Assembly: GCA_900315125.1 (NCBI GenBank)
Contig: OMXT01000094.1
Span: 1 to 33,498, forward strand
Source of the DNA: an uncultured Eubacteriales bacterium
GTDB taxonomy: Bacteria; Bacillota; Clostridia; Peptostreptococcales; Anaerovoracaceae
Reading direction: 5' to 3'
DNA: 33,498 nt
A program made the position numbers and the translations under genes. Positions 15,189 through 23,705 of this stretch are shown here, in pieces. Position 1 is the first letter of the stretch. Each line of letters begins with the position of its first letter. Below the pieces are notes generated by a model. That model did no database searches. It was not told the origin of the DNA and was given only the letters and a program-made list of their open reading frames with translations.

Positions 15189-17450
15189 ATGAACGATAAA
15201 AACAAGCTGGAAATCGCCGTCTACGGGAAAGGCGGCATTGGAAAATCAACGATCAGCGCCAATCTCTCGGCGGCGCTGCAGCTTTCCGGCCGCCGCGTGC
15301 TGCAAATCGGCTGTGATCCCAAGCACGATTCTACCCGCTACCTCATGCACGGAGAGCGGATCCCCACGGTGCTGGAGCTGATGAGGACAGGCGACTCCGC
15401 AGGGGGAGCTGCATCGGCGCCAGGACAGGCGGGAGACGGACAGGACTTTCTCTGCGTCAGCAGTCTGGGAGTCGGCTGCGTGGAAGCTGGCGGACCCCGG
15501 CCCGGCGTGGGATGCGCGGGCAGAGGCATTATCTCTGCCTTTGAGTATCTGAAGAAAAATCACGCGAAGGATCCCTATGACATAGTCGTTTACGATGTTC
15601 TGGGCGATGTGGTCTGCGGCGGATTCGCCGTGCCCGTCCGGCGGGAATATGCGGACGCCGTCTTCGTTGTCACCAGCGGGGAATACATGGCTTTGTACGT
15701 GGCCAATAACATCCTGCGGGGCATACGCAATTACGACGGCGAGACGGGAGCACGGGTCGCCGGCATTATATATAACGAACGGAAAGTGGCGAACGAGGAC
15801 GAGCGGGTCCGCCGCTTCGCCCGCGCCGTGGGACTGCCCATCGCAGCGAAGATACCGAGAAGTACAGCCTTCGCCATTGCAGAGGAGCAGAACCGGACCG
15901 TCATGGAAATGCCGGCGGAGGGATCAGCCGCTGCTGAGACGGAGCTGATCCAGTCGCTGTTCCGGGAGCTGGCCGGGAGCGTCAATGACGGTCTGTCACT
16001 CTATCCTGCCTGTCCTCTTTCCGACGAGGCACTGGAACAGGCGGTACTGGGCGGCGGTCCGACTGCTGTTCTATCCGCGCCTGCATCCTTGAGCATGGAG
16101 ACGGGTGCTCCCAATCACAGCGCTGCACCGGAGCATGCTCCCGATGACACCCGTGAATCACTGCCTTCCTGTCCTCCCCTCTATGGCTGCGCATTCAATG
16201 GAGCCGCCACTGCAGCGGTGCGGCTGACAGACGCGGTGGTCATCGCCCACTCTCCCCGGGCCTGCGCATTTTACACATGGCAGAACATCAGCTCGCCGGG
16301 CAGAAAGAATCTCTTCAACCGGGGCGTCCTCATGCCTTCCGCCATCAGTCCGAACTTTATCTCTACAGAAATGGGACAGGACGATGTAGTCTTCGGTGGC
16401 ATGGACCGTCTCCGGCAGGCTGTGCGTAATGCACAGGCAGAAAGACCCGGAGCGGTCATTGTCATCAGTTCCTGCGTCAGCGGCATTATCGGCGATGATA
16501 TTCACGGCCTGGAAGAGATGTCCACGCCGGAAACCCCTGTGATCGTCATTGCGACCGACGGAGATATCGCCGGGGACTACATGGAAGGACAGCGGATGCT
16601 GATGCACACTCTGGCCTCTAAATTTTTCAGACGCGGCGGCAAACCCCAGCCCGGCGCGAAACTCGTCAATATCATCGGTGAGACCGGAATGTCCAATAAC
16701 AGCGAGCAAAACTTCCGGGTCATGGAAGGACTCCTGGCGAAGCTTGGGATCCGTGTGGGATGCCGTTTCCTCGGCGATGCGACTATCCATGAAATGCAGC
16801 ATTTTACTGACGCGCCCCTGAATCTGCTGGCCGATGACCTGCCCTCCGGTCATGAACTGGCAGGATGGCTGAAAGAACAATACGGCATTACCGTTCTGGA
16901 CCAAGCCTTTCCTGTCGGCTTTTCTGATACCGAGTCATGGCTCACTGAGGTCGCGAACTTCTTTCACTGCAGTGAACTTGTGGAACCCCTCGCAGAAGCG
17001 GAACGGCTGCGGTTCCAAAGAGAAATCGAGGCGCTCCGGCCCCGGCTCTCAGGGAAGAAAATTCTCTTTACCGTCATCAACATCCACATGGACTGGCTGT
17101 TCCAGGCGGCGAAAGCTGCGGGCATTCACATCGCCTGGGTCGGTGTGCTGAATTATCTTCACCAGGATATTCTTGTCACGGATGACCCAGAGATCCAGAG
17201 CGTGACCGAAGAAAGTCTCTCCCGCGACACCGTTATTCAGAAAATCCGGGAAACATCACCGGATCTGGTGGTAACCGATTATACATTCGCAGAGGAACCG
17301 GACTGCCTCATCGATACACTGCCCATGACGCCTACGGTGGGTTTCCACTCGGGAGTACGCATTCTTGAGCGGTGGGCGGACCTGTTCGAAGCGCCGGAGG
17401 AAGGAGGCTGGAAGAATGACAAGAGAATGTTCGAAAAATATTATGCCTGA
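15189..17450 (+). CDS. Nitrogenase-like fusion protein: NifH-type iron protein joined to a NifD-like subunit
   Basis: The 753-residue chain carries two proteins that are normally separate. Residues 1 to about 265 are a complete NifH/BchL-type ATPase: Walker [10 protein letters not shown] (13-21), [10 protein letters not shown] (41-50), [13 protein letters not shown] with cluster Cys C109, and [12 protein letters not shown] with cluster Cys C143. A linker rich in Ala, Pro and Ser (about 285-325) follows. Residues 325-753 are NifD/NifE-like: C328 (SCPPLYGC), C359 (SPRACAFY) and C429 ([11 protein letters not shown]) occupy the three P-cluster-type positions, and [13 protein letters not shown] carries C525. 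In the family the iron protein passes ATP-driven electrons to the D/K partner. No FeMo-cofactor genes are nearby, so N2 fixation is unlikely; the substrate is unknown. It overlaps the NifK-like gene by 35 bases. Confidence 0.9.
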   Translation: MNDKNKLEIAVYGKGGIGKSTISANLSAALQLSGRRVLQIGCDPKHDSTRYLMHGERIPTVLELMRTGDSAGGAASAPGQAGDGQDFLCVSSLGVGCVEAGGPRPGVGCAGRGIISAFEYLKKNHAKDPYDIVVYDVLGDVVCGGFAVPVRREYADAVFVVTSGEYMALYVANNILRGIRNYDGETGARVAGIIYNERKVANEDERVRRFARAVGLPIAAKIPRSTAFAIAEEQNRTVMEMPAEGSAAAETELIQSLFRELAGSVNDGLSLYPACPLSDEALEQAVLGGGPTAVLSAPASLSMETGAPNHSAAPEHAPDDTRESLPSCPPLYGCAFNGAATAAVRLTDAVVIAHSPRACAFYTWQNISSPGRKNLFNRGVLMPSAISPNFISTEMGQDDVVFGGMDRLRQAVRNAQAERPGAVIVISSCVSGIIGDDIHGLEEMSTPETPVIVIATDGDIAGDYMEGQRMLMHTLASKFFRRGGKPQPGAKLVNIIGETGMSNNSEQNFRVMEGLLAKLGIRVGCRFLGDATIHEMQHFTDAPLNLLADDLPSGHELAGWLKEQYGITVLDQAFPVGFSDTESWLTEVANFFHCSELVEPLAEAERLRFQREIEALRPRLSGKKILFTVINIHMDWLFQAAKAAGIHIAWVGVLNYLHQDILVTDDPEIQSVTEESLSRDTVIQKIRETSPDLVVTDYTFAEEPDCLIDTLPMTPTVGFHSGVRILERWADLFEAPEEGGWKNDKRMFEKYYA

Positions 17451-18798
17451 CAGCATCACCGGTATGGTCTTTGCCCTCGAAGGCGTGCGAAATGCCGTTG
17501 TGCTTTTGAACGGACCCATGGGCTGCAAATTCTACCACAGCACCACGTCCCAGTTTCTTTCCATCCGTCCGGTCCTCTTTATGAACGACGAAAAGAGCGG
17601 GCAGCGAGTCCCCGTGGACTACAACTACCTGAACGATTATTTCTTCCGTCAGCCCCGGGTCCCTTCCACCTATCTGGACGGGTACGATTATGTGTATGGA
17701 ACGGCGGATAAAGTACGGCAGGCTCTGCAGTTTATCCGCAGCAATCTCCACGTGGAACTTGCGGGGGTGATCAATTCCCCCGGCGCCTCTCTCATCGGTG
17801 ATAATCTGAAAGAAATTATAGCCGAGGAACTGCCGGATCTGCCGGTCGTCATGATAGAATCCCCGGGATTTTCAGAAGACTTCTCATCTGGATATAGCCG
17901 GGCAGCCCTGGAACTGCTGAAACAGCCGGGATTTCTGACACGGAGTGAACCGGCGGATCCCCGGGTCACAGAAAACGCAAACGGACCTGCCGTCAATCTC
18001 CTGGGGCTCTCCCTCTGGCACCGCTATGCAGAAGGAGACCGGGAAGAGCTCAAACGGATCCTTGCCGAGGCCGGAATCCATGTGAACTGCTGTCTCTGTT
18101 CTGACTGCACTGTGTCTGAGATCCGGCGCATCACGGATGCGCAGCTGAACGTGGTCATCTATCCGGAAGCAGGACTTGCCCAGGCAGAATACCTGAAGGA
18201 AACGTTCGGTATGGACTTTGTTGTCCTCCCCGAGATCCCCGTGGGCTTCGATGCAGCAGAACAGCTGATGAGAGCAATCGTCGATGCGCTGAATGACGCG
18301 TATGGCACTGCCGCGAACAGGCTCGCCGCGTTCCGGGAAGACGCGGAAAAGGCCCGGGCCCTCGCCTGGTACCGAATCAACGACATCAACCTCATGTACG
18401 GCCTGCCCCGGGGCGTCCGATTCGCCGTGACCGGCGACGGTTCCATCTGCCTGGCCTACAGCCGTTTTTTCATGGAATACCTGGGCATGATTCCTGATGC
18501 TATAGAGGTGAACGGCATATCAACGCCTGAGGCAGACCGGGCGCTGCAGGCCCTTGTAAGGCGATTCCACGCAGAGGGTTCTCTTAAGAAACGGGCAGTG
18601 GACTCCCAGGCTGAGCTGGTATTCTCCGACGCCAACACTATCGCGGAGCTGATGCTGAAAAACCGCAGTTTCTGCGGCATAGAGATCAGCCTGCCCGGCA
18701 TGGGCTATACGGACATTATTCCAAAAACTCATCTCGGTGTGAAGGGCGCCCTGTTCCTGATCGAACAGGTACTGAACGGACTGATGTCGAGACTGTAA
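17416..18798 (+). CDS. NifK-like nitrogenase component 1 subunit
   Basis: The 460-residue protein begins with P-cluster-type cysteines C5 and C37 (the latter in [13 protein letters not shown]), as in NifK-like subunits of nitrogenase-like reductases. The third position, where NifK has Cys, is replaced in [13 protein letters not shown] second unusual feature is a dense motif C225-C226-x-C228-x2-C231 aligned to the GDA-T region of the D-like partner. It probably pairs with the D-like half of the upstream fusion to form the catalytic component. ATG 17416 is chosen because AAGGAGG is eight bases upstream; the start lies inside the preceding gene, implying coupled translation. The stop codon is embedded in the terminator. 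The reaction is unknown. Confidence 0.85.
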   Translation: MTRECSKNIMPDSITGMVFALEGVRNAVVLLNGPMGCKFYHSTTSQFLSIRPVLFMNDEKSGQRVPVDYNYLNDYFFRQPRVPSTYLDGYDYVYGTADKVRQALQFIRSNLHVELAGVINSPGASLIGDNLKEIIAEELPDLPVVMIESPGFSEDFSSGYSRAALELLKQPGFLTRSEPADPRVTENANGPAVNLLGLSLWHRYAEGDREELKRILAEAGIHVNCCLCSDCTVSEIRRITDAQLNVVIYPEAGLAQAEYLKETFGMDFVVLPEIPVGFDAAEQLMRAIVDALNDAYGTAANRLAAFREDAEKARALAWYRINDINLMYGLPRGVRFAVTGDGSICLAYSRFFMEYLGMIPDAIEVNGISTPEADRALQALVRRFHAEGSLKKRAVDSQAELVFSDANTIAELMLKNRSFCGIEISLPGMGYTDIIPKTHLGVKGALFLIEQVLNGLMSRL

Positions 18799-18825
18799 GC
18801 ATATAAACCCGCAGTCTCGGCTTTT
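18788..18825 (+). terminator. Terminator of the nitrogenase-like operon
   Basis: CGAGACTG (18788-18795) pairs with CAGTCTCG (18812-18819) and is followed by GCTTTTT. The first arm overlaps the last codons and stop of the NifK-like gene. Confidence 0.75.
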
Positions 18826-18848
18826 TCGACACCGACCCTCGGTACTGG

Positions 18849-19256
18849 TCATGGCAGCTGCCTGAGAATGCCTCCATATCTTGCGGCAATAGCGCACTGC
18901 AGCCTTTGAAATTCAGGAATATACGCGTTTATGATTCGAATGACCAAAGCATCCGCGTCATCTCCGTTGTAGATATGTGCGGAACGATTCCTCTGGTCCA
19001 GCATTTCCAGCCAGACGTCCTGATTCAGAAAATCGTAATAAGCGTATGCGGTTTTTATCACAGTCCTCGGCGAACCTGTATCAGCGGCAGAGGCACCCTC
19101 ATACTGGAGAAGTTCCTTCAGCACCTTCCAGGCAAGTTCAAACTGAAGTGAAAACTTGTCAATGATACCGCTCTTGATGAAATCATTCGAAAGATCCTGT
19201 CTATCCGCCTGACTGAGGACCTTCAGCTGATGCTTGTAGTTATCCCATTTCTGCAT
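18849..19256 (-). CDS. HepT-like HEPN toxin (HI0074 nucleotidyltransferase-partner family)
   Basis: The 135-residue helical protein belongs to the HEPN family paired with minimal nucleotidyltransferases. The toxin motif RX4HXY is intact: R89, H94 and Y96 in RNRSAHIY. In the characterised HepT/MntA system HepT is an RNase silenced by MntA-catalysed AMPylation of that Tyr. The segment FSLQFELAWKVLKELLQYEG is typical of the HI0074 subgroup. Its start overlaps the end of the mntA-like gene by 17 bases, so the pair is translated together, antitoxin first. An intact catalytic motif suggests it is active; its RNA target is unknown. Confidence 0.88.
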   Translation of the reverse strand: MQKWDNYKHQLKVLSQADRQDLSNDFIKSGIIDKFSLQFELAWKVLKELLQYEGASAADTGSPRTVIKTAYAYYDFLNQDVWLEMLDQRNRSAHIYNGDDADALVIRIINAYIPEFQRLQCAIAARYGGILRQLP

Positions 19257-19533
19257 ATATTTCCACGCCCTCTCTCCGAATATTTTCCCTCAGTTCATCA
19301 GAAATATACGGCTGATCCATATCGACCAGGTCAAACTTCAGCAAAGTCCAGACTTCCTCTTCCACCGCACAGGAAAACTCGCCGAAGTCGCTGCATCCCC
19401 ATACAGCCAGGTCAATATCGCTCTTCGGCCGATTGGTGCCCCTTGCCCGGGATCCAAATAAAACGATCCGCCGGACATGATACTTCATTGCCAGACGCCT
19501 AAGATCCTGCTGCACTCTTGCGGGAAGCGCCAT
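19240..19533 (-). CDS. MntA-like minimal nucleotidyltransferase (antitoxin)
   Basis: The 97-residue protein has the minimal nucleotidyltransferase signature GSX10DXD (GSRARGTNRPKSDID), followed by the third acidic strand FDLVDMD. In the known HepT/MntA type, this protein AMPylates and neutralises the HEPN partner encoded immediately downstream. The start at 19533 is preferred because GGGAGA lies close upstream. An in-frame ATG at 19545 is also possible, but its GGGGAGG is only two bases away. Either start overlaps or abuts the stop of the pyridoxal kinase gene, so all three genes look co-transcribed. Confidence 0.87.
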   Translation of the reverse strand: MALPARVQQDLRRLAMKYHVRRIVLFGSRARGTNRPKSDIDLAVWGCSDFGEFSCAVEEEVWTLLKFDLVDMDQPYISDELRENIRREGVEIYAEMG

Positions 19534-19534
19534 T

Positions 19535-20374
19535 TTATCTCCCATTGCCTCCCCTTTCTATCAGATCCAGACAGCTTTCCAGGGGGATCCCCTTATACTT
19601 ATCCGCGTTATCTGCATTGCAGCGGATCATCTCGCTTACGGTATCCATTGCGGCTTTCGTCGATTCACAAAGCCCTGACCCGCCCAGGACCCGGCCCAGG
19701 AGCACTGCAGAAAATATATCTCCCGTTCCGGGGAAACGGATAGGGATCTCCTGAAAACCGATCTTAAAATACTGCTTTCCTTTGTGGTCATATCCCATGA
19801 CGCATTTTCCCTGTTCGCCGGCGACCTGGCAGCTCGTGATCACAACAGAATGCGCTCCCAGTTCCAGCAGCCGGTCGATCACATCCCGCAGTTCCTCCTC
19901 CGATGCTCCATCTGCCCGGTACTCTGCGCCAGACAGACAGACCGCTTCCGTGTAATTCGGGACACAGCAGTCGGAAACGGAGATCAGGTTCCTCATGTGG
20001 CTCACGGTGTCCTCTGTGACCCCATTATACAGCTGTCCTTCATCGCCCATGATGGGATCCGTGAAGATCAGAGTCCCGCTTTCCGCCTTTTTCTGGCAAA
20101 ACTCCGCAATGATGCGCGCCTGCTCCTCAGAAACGATGAATCCCGTAGAAACCGCGTCGAAGTCAAAGCCCAGTTCATCCCAGATCCCGATGGTCCTCTT
20201 CATATAGTCCGTTGTCTCCAGGATATCAAATTTACCGTAATCCAGCGTGTTGGAAACAACCGCCGTAGGAAGGTTGAACAGCTCATAGCCCATGTGGGAA
20301 AGCACGGGGATCATCGCTGAAAACGCTACCTTGCCGTATCCCGGCATATCATTGATCAGCAGTATTTTACTCAT
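19535..20374 (-). CDS. Pyridoxal/pyridoxine kinase (PdxK/PdxY type)
   Basis: The 279-residue ribokinase-fold enzyme phosphorylates pyridoxal-type vitamers with ATP to feed PLP synthesis. It has INDMPGYGKVA at the N-terminus, TDPIMGD (106-111), VPNYTEA (138-144) and the catalytic anion hole GTGD (216-219, base D219). The length is typical. The ATG at 20374 follows GGAGAG; in-frame codons further upstream lack an RBS. Both cysteine synthases in the window need PLP, but that is a loose link. The 3' end overlaps the toxin-antitoxin pair. Confidence 0.87.
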   Translation of the reverse strand: MSKILLINDMPGYGKVAFSAMIPVLSHMGYELFNLPTAVVSNTLDYGKFDILETTDYMKRTIGIWDELGFDFDAVSTGFIVSEEQARIIAEFCQKKAESGTLIFTDPIMGDEGQLYNGVTEDTVSHMRNLISVSDCCVPNYTEAVCLSGAEYRADGASEEELRDVIDRLLELGAHSVVITSCQVAGEQGKCVMGYDHKGKQYFKIGFQEIPIRFPGTGDIFSAVLLGRVLGGSGLCESTKAAMDTVSEMIRCNADNADKYKGIPLESCLDLIERGGNGR

Positions 20375-20595
20375 GATTCTCTCTCCAGTCTGTATATCAG
20401 TGCTGCATTGATTTGCAATTCGGTCAGTATCTATTATTTTATACAAATTACAAAGTCAAGTCCATTGAATACTGGAGAATCATCAAATAATATGTACATC
20501 GCCCGTCAGATCGTGCGCGGGCAGACATTCATTCACAGCCAGACGTGATCCGGTAGGCGCAGCCGGGTGAAATAGTCAACCTGCCTCACGCATTC

Positions 20596-20757
20596 TTACT
20601 TTTTCCGGAAAACTGCAATTGCCTTGGCGCTGTTCGTGATAGAGAATGTGACGAAAACTGCATTTTCCTTTTCACAGACTTCATTGATAAGTTCCTGCAG
20701 TTCTTCCGCCATTCTGTTTGTTGCCGGATGATAGCTGATCACTCTTGTAAAATACAT
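20596..20757 (-). CDS. Small conserved-looking protein, 53 residues, unknown function
   Basis: A short frame opens with ATG at 20757, preceded by a consensus AAGGAGG eight bases upstream, and closes at TAA (20596-20598). The product begins MYFTRVISYHPATNRMAEEL and ends in a charged FRKK, with alternating strand-like and helical segments and no signal peptide or membrane segment. I do not recognise the family. The strong RBS and codon pattern argue that it is real. It stands alone between pyridoxal kinase and the divergent CPBP protease gene. Confidence 0.6.
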   Translation of the reverse strand: MYFTRVISYHPATNRMAEELQELINEVCEKENAVFVTFSITNSAKAIAVFRKK

Positions 20758-20913
20758 ATGTAAATACCTCCTTTTTGTATCAGGGTATCACACAATTGTT
20801 AATCCTCTGCGCAGCTGCAGGCAAACATTTTGTAATTTCGTTTATTACTCGGAATCAGATTCTGTGTACTCTCGCCGCGTCATACCGGTCCGGCGATTTT
20901 ATTTATACTTTAG

Positions 20914-20942
20914 TTGTGCCCTGGCGCCGCTCATAATAAAAT
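20914..20942 (+). promoter_or_regulatory. Promoter of the CPBP protease gene
   Basis: TTGTGC (20914-20919), a 17-base spacer and TAAAAT (20937-20942) precede the GGAGGA RBS at 20963-20968. A moderate match to consensus. Confidence 0.45.
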
Positions 20943-20979
20943 TAAATTGTCACATAACACCTGGAGGAATCGTACAAAT

Positions 20980-21729
20980 ATGCTTAAGAAATTATATGAC
21001 CGCAACGAGGTAACCTTTGCCATATTCTGGATCGTTCTTTACTGTGTCCTGACCGTCCCTGTCCGGGGACAATACGGCGACGAAAGCCCGCTTGGAACCG
21101 TCATTCTGGCAGCCATTGCCGCCGGCCTTTTTCTGTTCATAAGAAAATATCACCTGGAAGAAAAATACGGTCTGACGTCCTGGCCCCGGCGCGGCAGAAC
21201 ATTCCTTTACTTTATTCCCCTGTGGATCTTTGCCACTGGGAACCTGTGGGGCGGATTTGATATGGCGTACAGCGGATACCACCAACTGTGCGCTGTCCTC
21301 TCCATGGCCATGATAGGCTACATTGAAGAGGTAATTTTCCGGGGATTTCTGTTCCGGGGCATGCTCCCCCGGGACGGCGTAAAAGTATCCGTCATCGTCT
21401 CCGCCGTCACTTTCGGCGCCGGCCATATCGTCAATCTCTTTGCGGGACAGACCAGCCCCGAGACTATTTTGCAGATCGTATTCGCCATTGCCGCCGGATT
21501 CCTCTTCACCATGGTCTTCTATAAAAGCGGCAGTCTCTTTCCGTGTATCATCGCTCACAGCCTGGTGGACGTTTTTTCCAAGATGGGAAAAGAAAATGAC
21601 GCCGCCCAGCACATTTACATTATCGTGACTATCATCATGTCCTGCCTGTACTGCATTTATCTTGCAAAGCTCAAGTCGGATGCATTCTCGACGGGCATCT
21701 TCTCCGGTAAAAATGGCAGTGTAATGTAA
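20980..21729 (+). CDS. CPBP-family intramembrane metalloprotease
   Basis: The 249-residue membrane protein has several hydrophobic segments and the CPBP (Abi/Rce1-like) motifs: IEEVIFRGFLFRG (EExxxR), FGAGHIVN (second-motif His) and IIAHSLVDVF (third-motif His and Asp). Family members cleave prenylated or bacteriocin-type substrates within the membrane; the target here is unknown. The ATG at 20980 has GGAGGA upstream. The last codons lie within a 38-bp dyad element that recurs at 23528, so the extreme C-terminus may have been remodelled by insertion of the adjacent cassette. Confidence 0.85.
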   Translation: MLKKLYDRNEVTFAIFWIVLYCVLTVPVRGQYGDESPLGTVILAAIAAGLFLFIRKYHLEEKYGLTSWPRRGRTFLYFIPLWIFATGNLWGGFDMAYSGYHQLCAVLSMAMIGYIEEVIFRGFLFRGMLPRDGVKVSVIVSAVTFGAGHIVNLFAGQTSPETILQIVFAIAAGFLFTMVFYKSGSLFPCIIAHSLVDVFSKMGKENDAAQHIYIIVTIIMSCLYCIYLAKLKSDAFSTGIFSGKNGSVM

Positions 21730-21741
21730 CTTTTACCGAAA
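21704..21741. repeat. Imperfect 38-bp dyad, copy A
   Basis: The arms CGGTAAAA (21705-21712) and TTTTACCG (21731-21738) are inverted. The full 38-base unit matches copy B at 23528-23565 at 31 positions, in the same orientation. It overlaps the final codons and stop of the CPBP gene and marks one edge of the acetyltransferase/ATPase cassette. Confidence 0.7.
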
Positions 21742-21768
21742 AATTGCAGCACGCCCTCTTGAACCTAT

Positions 21769-22203
21769 TTACAGCAGCATCTTGATATGGGGGATCCCAT
21801 CCAGCAGGAATTCTTCTGAAATCTGCCGGAATCCCTGTTTCTCATAGAGTGTCCTGGCATAGGATTGGGCTTCCAGATAAATATGATCCGCGTTGAAATA
21901 TTCCCGTGCCGCTTTGATCCCCTCCGCAAGGATCCTGCTGCCCATCCCGGAGCGCCGCTTGACCGAGATCACTCTGCCGATCGAGACATGCTCACTCTCT
22001 ATGCCCCTGTCCATGACCCGCAGATACGCCTGAATCTCCCCATTTTCCTCATGCCATACATGGACAGATTTCTGATCACAATCGTCGAGTTCCATGTAGG
22101 GACAGTTCTGCTCTACGACGAAGACCGAGACCCGCAGTTTCAGGATCTTGTACAGTTCGTCCAGAGATAATTCATTGAACGTTTTCATCTTTAGTTCTGC
22201 CAT
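21769..22203 (-). CDS. GNAT acetyltransferase, ElaA-like
   Basis: The 144-residue protein matches the ElaA subgroup of GNAT N-acetyltransferases: LYKILKLRVSVFVVEQNCPYMELDDCD at the start (quoted part by part: LYKILKLRVSVF, VVEQNCPY, ELDD), then the acetyl-CoA motif RRSGMGSRIL, and YEKQGF near the C-terminus. The acceptor is unknown. The ATG at 22203 has GTGAGG upstream. It is downstream of, and in the same direction as, the AAA/DUF4143 gene (60-base gap), and both lie between the two 38-bp dyads. Confidence 0.85.
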   Translation of the reverse strand: MAELKMKTFNELSLDELYKILKLRVSVFVVEQNCPYMELDDCDQKSVHVWHEENGEIQAYLRVMDRGIESEHVSIGRVISVKRRSGMGSRILAEGIKAAREYFNADHIYLEAQSYARTLYEKQGFRQISEEFLLDGIPHIKMLL

Positions 22204-22263
22204 AATTACTACCTCACTGATATTTCCACAGCCATTTTGGCCTGTTGATTTCTTCTGATGATC

Positions 22264-23514
22264 TTACACCAGGAATGCGGGAAAATACCATGCATTTTCA
22301 TTGATAGGACGCATCCTGTCACAGCAATCGATTACAATGCCTTCCTCAACAGGCATTTTATATTTTTTCAAAACAGAAAAATTCTTGTCCGCTTTTTCCG
22401 GAGCAATTCCCTTTTTTATATCAATTGGATATATCCTGTCTGTTTCTGCATAAATCAGATCGATTTCTTTCTGGTCGATATCCCGATAATAGAACAGATA
22501 TTGTCTGGGATCCACACCATGAGCGCGAAGGTTCTTTATAATTTCTGATGTGATATATGTCTCAAAGAACGCCCCGCCCATTGCACCCTTTTCAACCATC
22601 TCAGCCGTCGGCCATTTGCACAGATAAGCACAAAGCTCTGTATCCATGAAATACAGCTTAGGCGCCTTAATGATCCGTTTAGAAATGTTCGACATATAAG
22701 GCTGCAGGATATATATAAGCCCTGATGTTTCCAGTATCGACATCCACTGACGGCAGGTGCGCGCATCGATCCCCGCTGCGGACGCGATCCGGTCATATTT
22801 CACTTCCTGTCCAGTACGGAGCGCGAGAATAGATATGAAATTGCGAAACTGCATTTCACTGGAAGCCTTGATAAGCTGCCGCACATCCTTTTCAATATAC
22901 GTATCAATATATGAGCGGTAATACAGATCCCGTTCTGCCATACCTGTGACCACATCAGGCATCCCGCCATTAAACAGATCCTGAAAAATCCTCGCTCTCG
23001 TCCTGTATTTAACATTAGAATTCCGTTCGCGATCACGCAGAGACTGCAGATCCGGATGAAAGACCGGCGCATGCTCATGATATTTTTCTGATTGGCTCAG
23101 GCTGTCCATTTCCACGATACCGCAGCGCCCTGCCAGGGATTCCGATATCCCCTGCTGCAGTTCAAATCTGTTGGAACCGGTCAAAATATACATCAGCTTC
23201 AGCCTTTCGTCATTTTTCAGCCAGAGCGCCTTTTGTCTGTCTATCTCGATCTTTATCGCATCAAGCAGATTTGGGGCTTTCTGAATCTCATCAATAATCA
23301 CAGGCCACTTCCACGTTTCCAGAAACAGTCTGGGATTTTCCTGAGCAAGGCGCCGGTCCTCCGCATCGTCCAACGTAACTGAGCTCATCCTGCTTCCATA
23401 TAATTTCATTACAGTCGTCGACTTCCCAACCTGTCGCGGACCATAAACGACAACAGCAGGAAACGAATGTGCTGTCCTCTCTATAAGTGATTCTACCGCT
23501 CTTTCTATATACAT
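22264..23514 (-). CDS. AAA ATPase with DUF4143 domain
   Basis: The 416-residue protein has Walker A GPRQVGKS (25-32), Walker B VIIDEIQKAP and the sensor segment YILTGSNRFEL of AAA_14-type ATPases. A C-terminal DUF4143 domain (KLYFMDTELCAYL, GAFFETYITSEI, YYRDIDQKEIDLI) is predicted to adopt a nuclease-like or winged-helix fold. Function is unknown; such genes are numerous and patchily distributed in anaerobes, suggesting mobility. The ATG at 23514 follows GGAGG, and that RBS lies within dyad copy B, so autoregulation is plausible. It is a different family from the AAA/nuclease gene at 9867. Confidence 0.88.
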   Translation of the reverse strand: MYIERAVESLIERTAHSFPAVVVYGPRQVGKSTTVMKLYGSRMSSVTLDDAEDRRLAQENPRLFLETWKWPVIIDEIQKAPNLLDAIKIEIDRQKALWLKNDERLKLMYILTGSNRFELQQGISESLAGRCGIVEMDSLSQSEKYHEHAPVFHPDLQSLRDRERNSNVKYRTRARIFQDLFNGGMPDVVTGMAERDLYYRSYIDTYIEKDVRQLIKASSEMQFRNFISILALRTGQEVKYDRIASAAGIDARTCRQWMSILETSGLIYILQPYMSNISKRIIKAPKLYFMDTELCAYLCKWPTAEMVEKGAMGGAFFETYITSEIIKNLRAHGVDPRQYLFYYRDIDQKEIDLIYAETDRIYPIDIKKGIAPEKADKNFSVLKKYKMPVEEGIVIDCCDRMRPINENAWYFPAFLV

Positions 23515-23527
23515 GTCTTCTAAACCT

Positions 23528-23565
23528 CCGGTAAAAGTAACATTGCAATGTAATTTCTACCGAAA
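23528..23565. repeat. Imperfect 38-bp dyad, copy B, at the AAA/DUF4143 RBS
   Basis: The unit contains an inverted repeat of 15-base arms (12 of 15 matched; GGTAAAAGTAACATT with AATGTAATTTCTACC) around GC. It overlaps the RBS of the AAA/DUF4143 gene and is a direct repeat of copy A at 21704. It could be an operator, an RNA hairpin hiding the RBS, or an element end. Confidence 0.75.
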
Positions 23566-23705
23566 TTTTAGCAGAAATAATCGATCCTGGGAACATAACA
23601 GTAATATTTCTGCAAGTACCACAGGGTTTACAGCAGCGGCTATGATAGATTTTTTCGATCCAAAGTAGTATATTAGTACTATAAACAGGCTGACGGAGGC
23701 TGGCG

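Noticed and set aside
15189-18798. Classical N2-fixing nitrogenase
   Set aside because: H is fused to D, the K-like subunit lacks one cluster cysteine, and no nifB, nifE, nifN or Mo-related gene is present; a nitrogenase-like reductase is the safer call.
20501-20522. Hairpin GCCCG...CGGGC as a terminator of the 53-residue gene
   Set aside because: Short stem without a following T-run on either strand.
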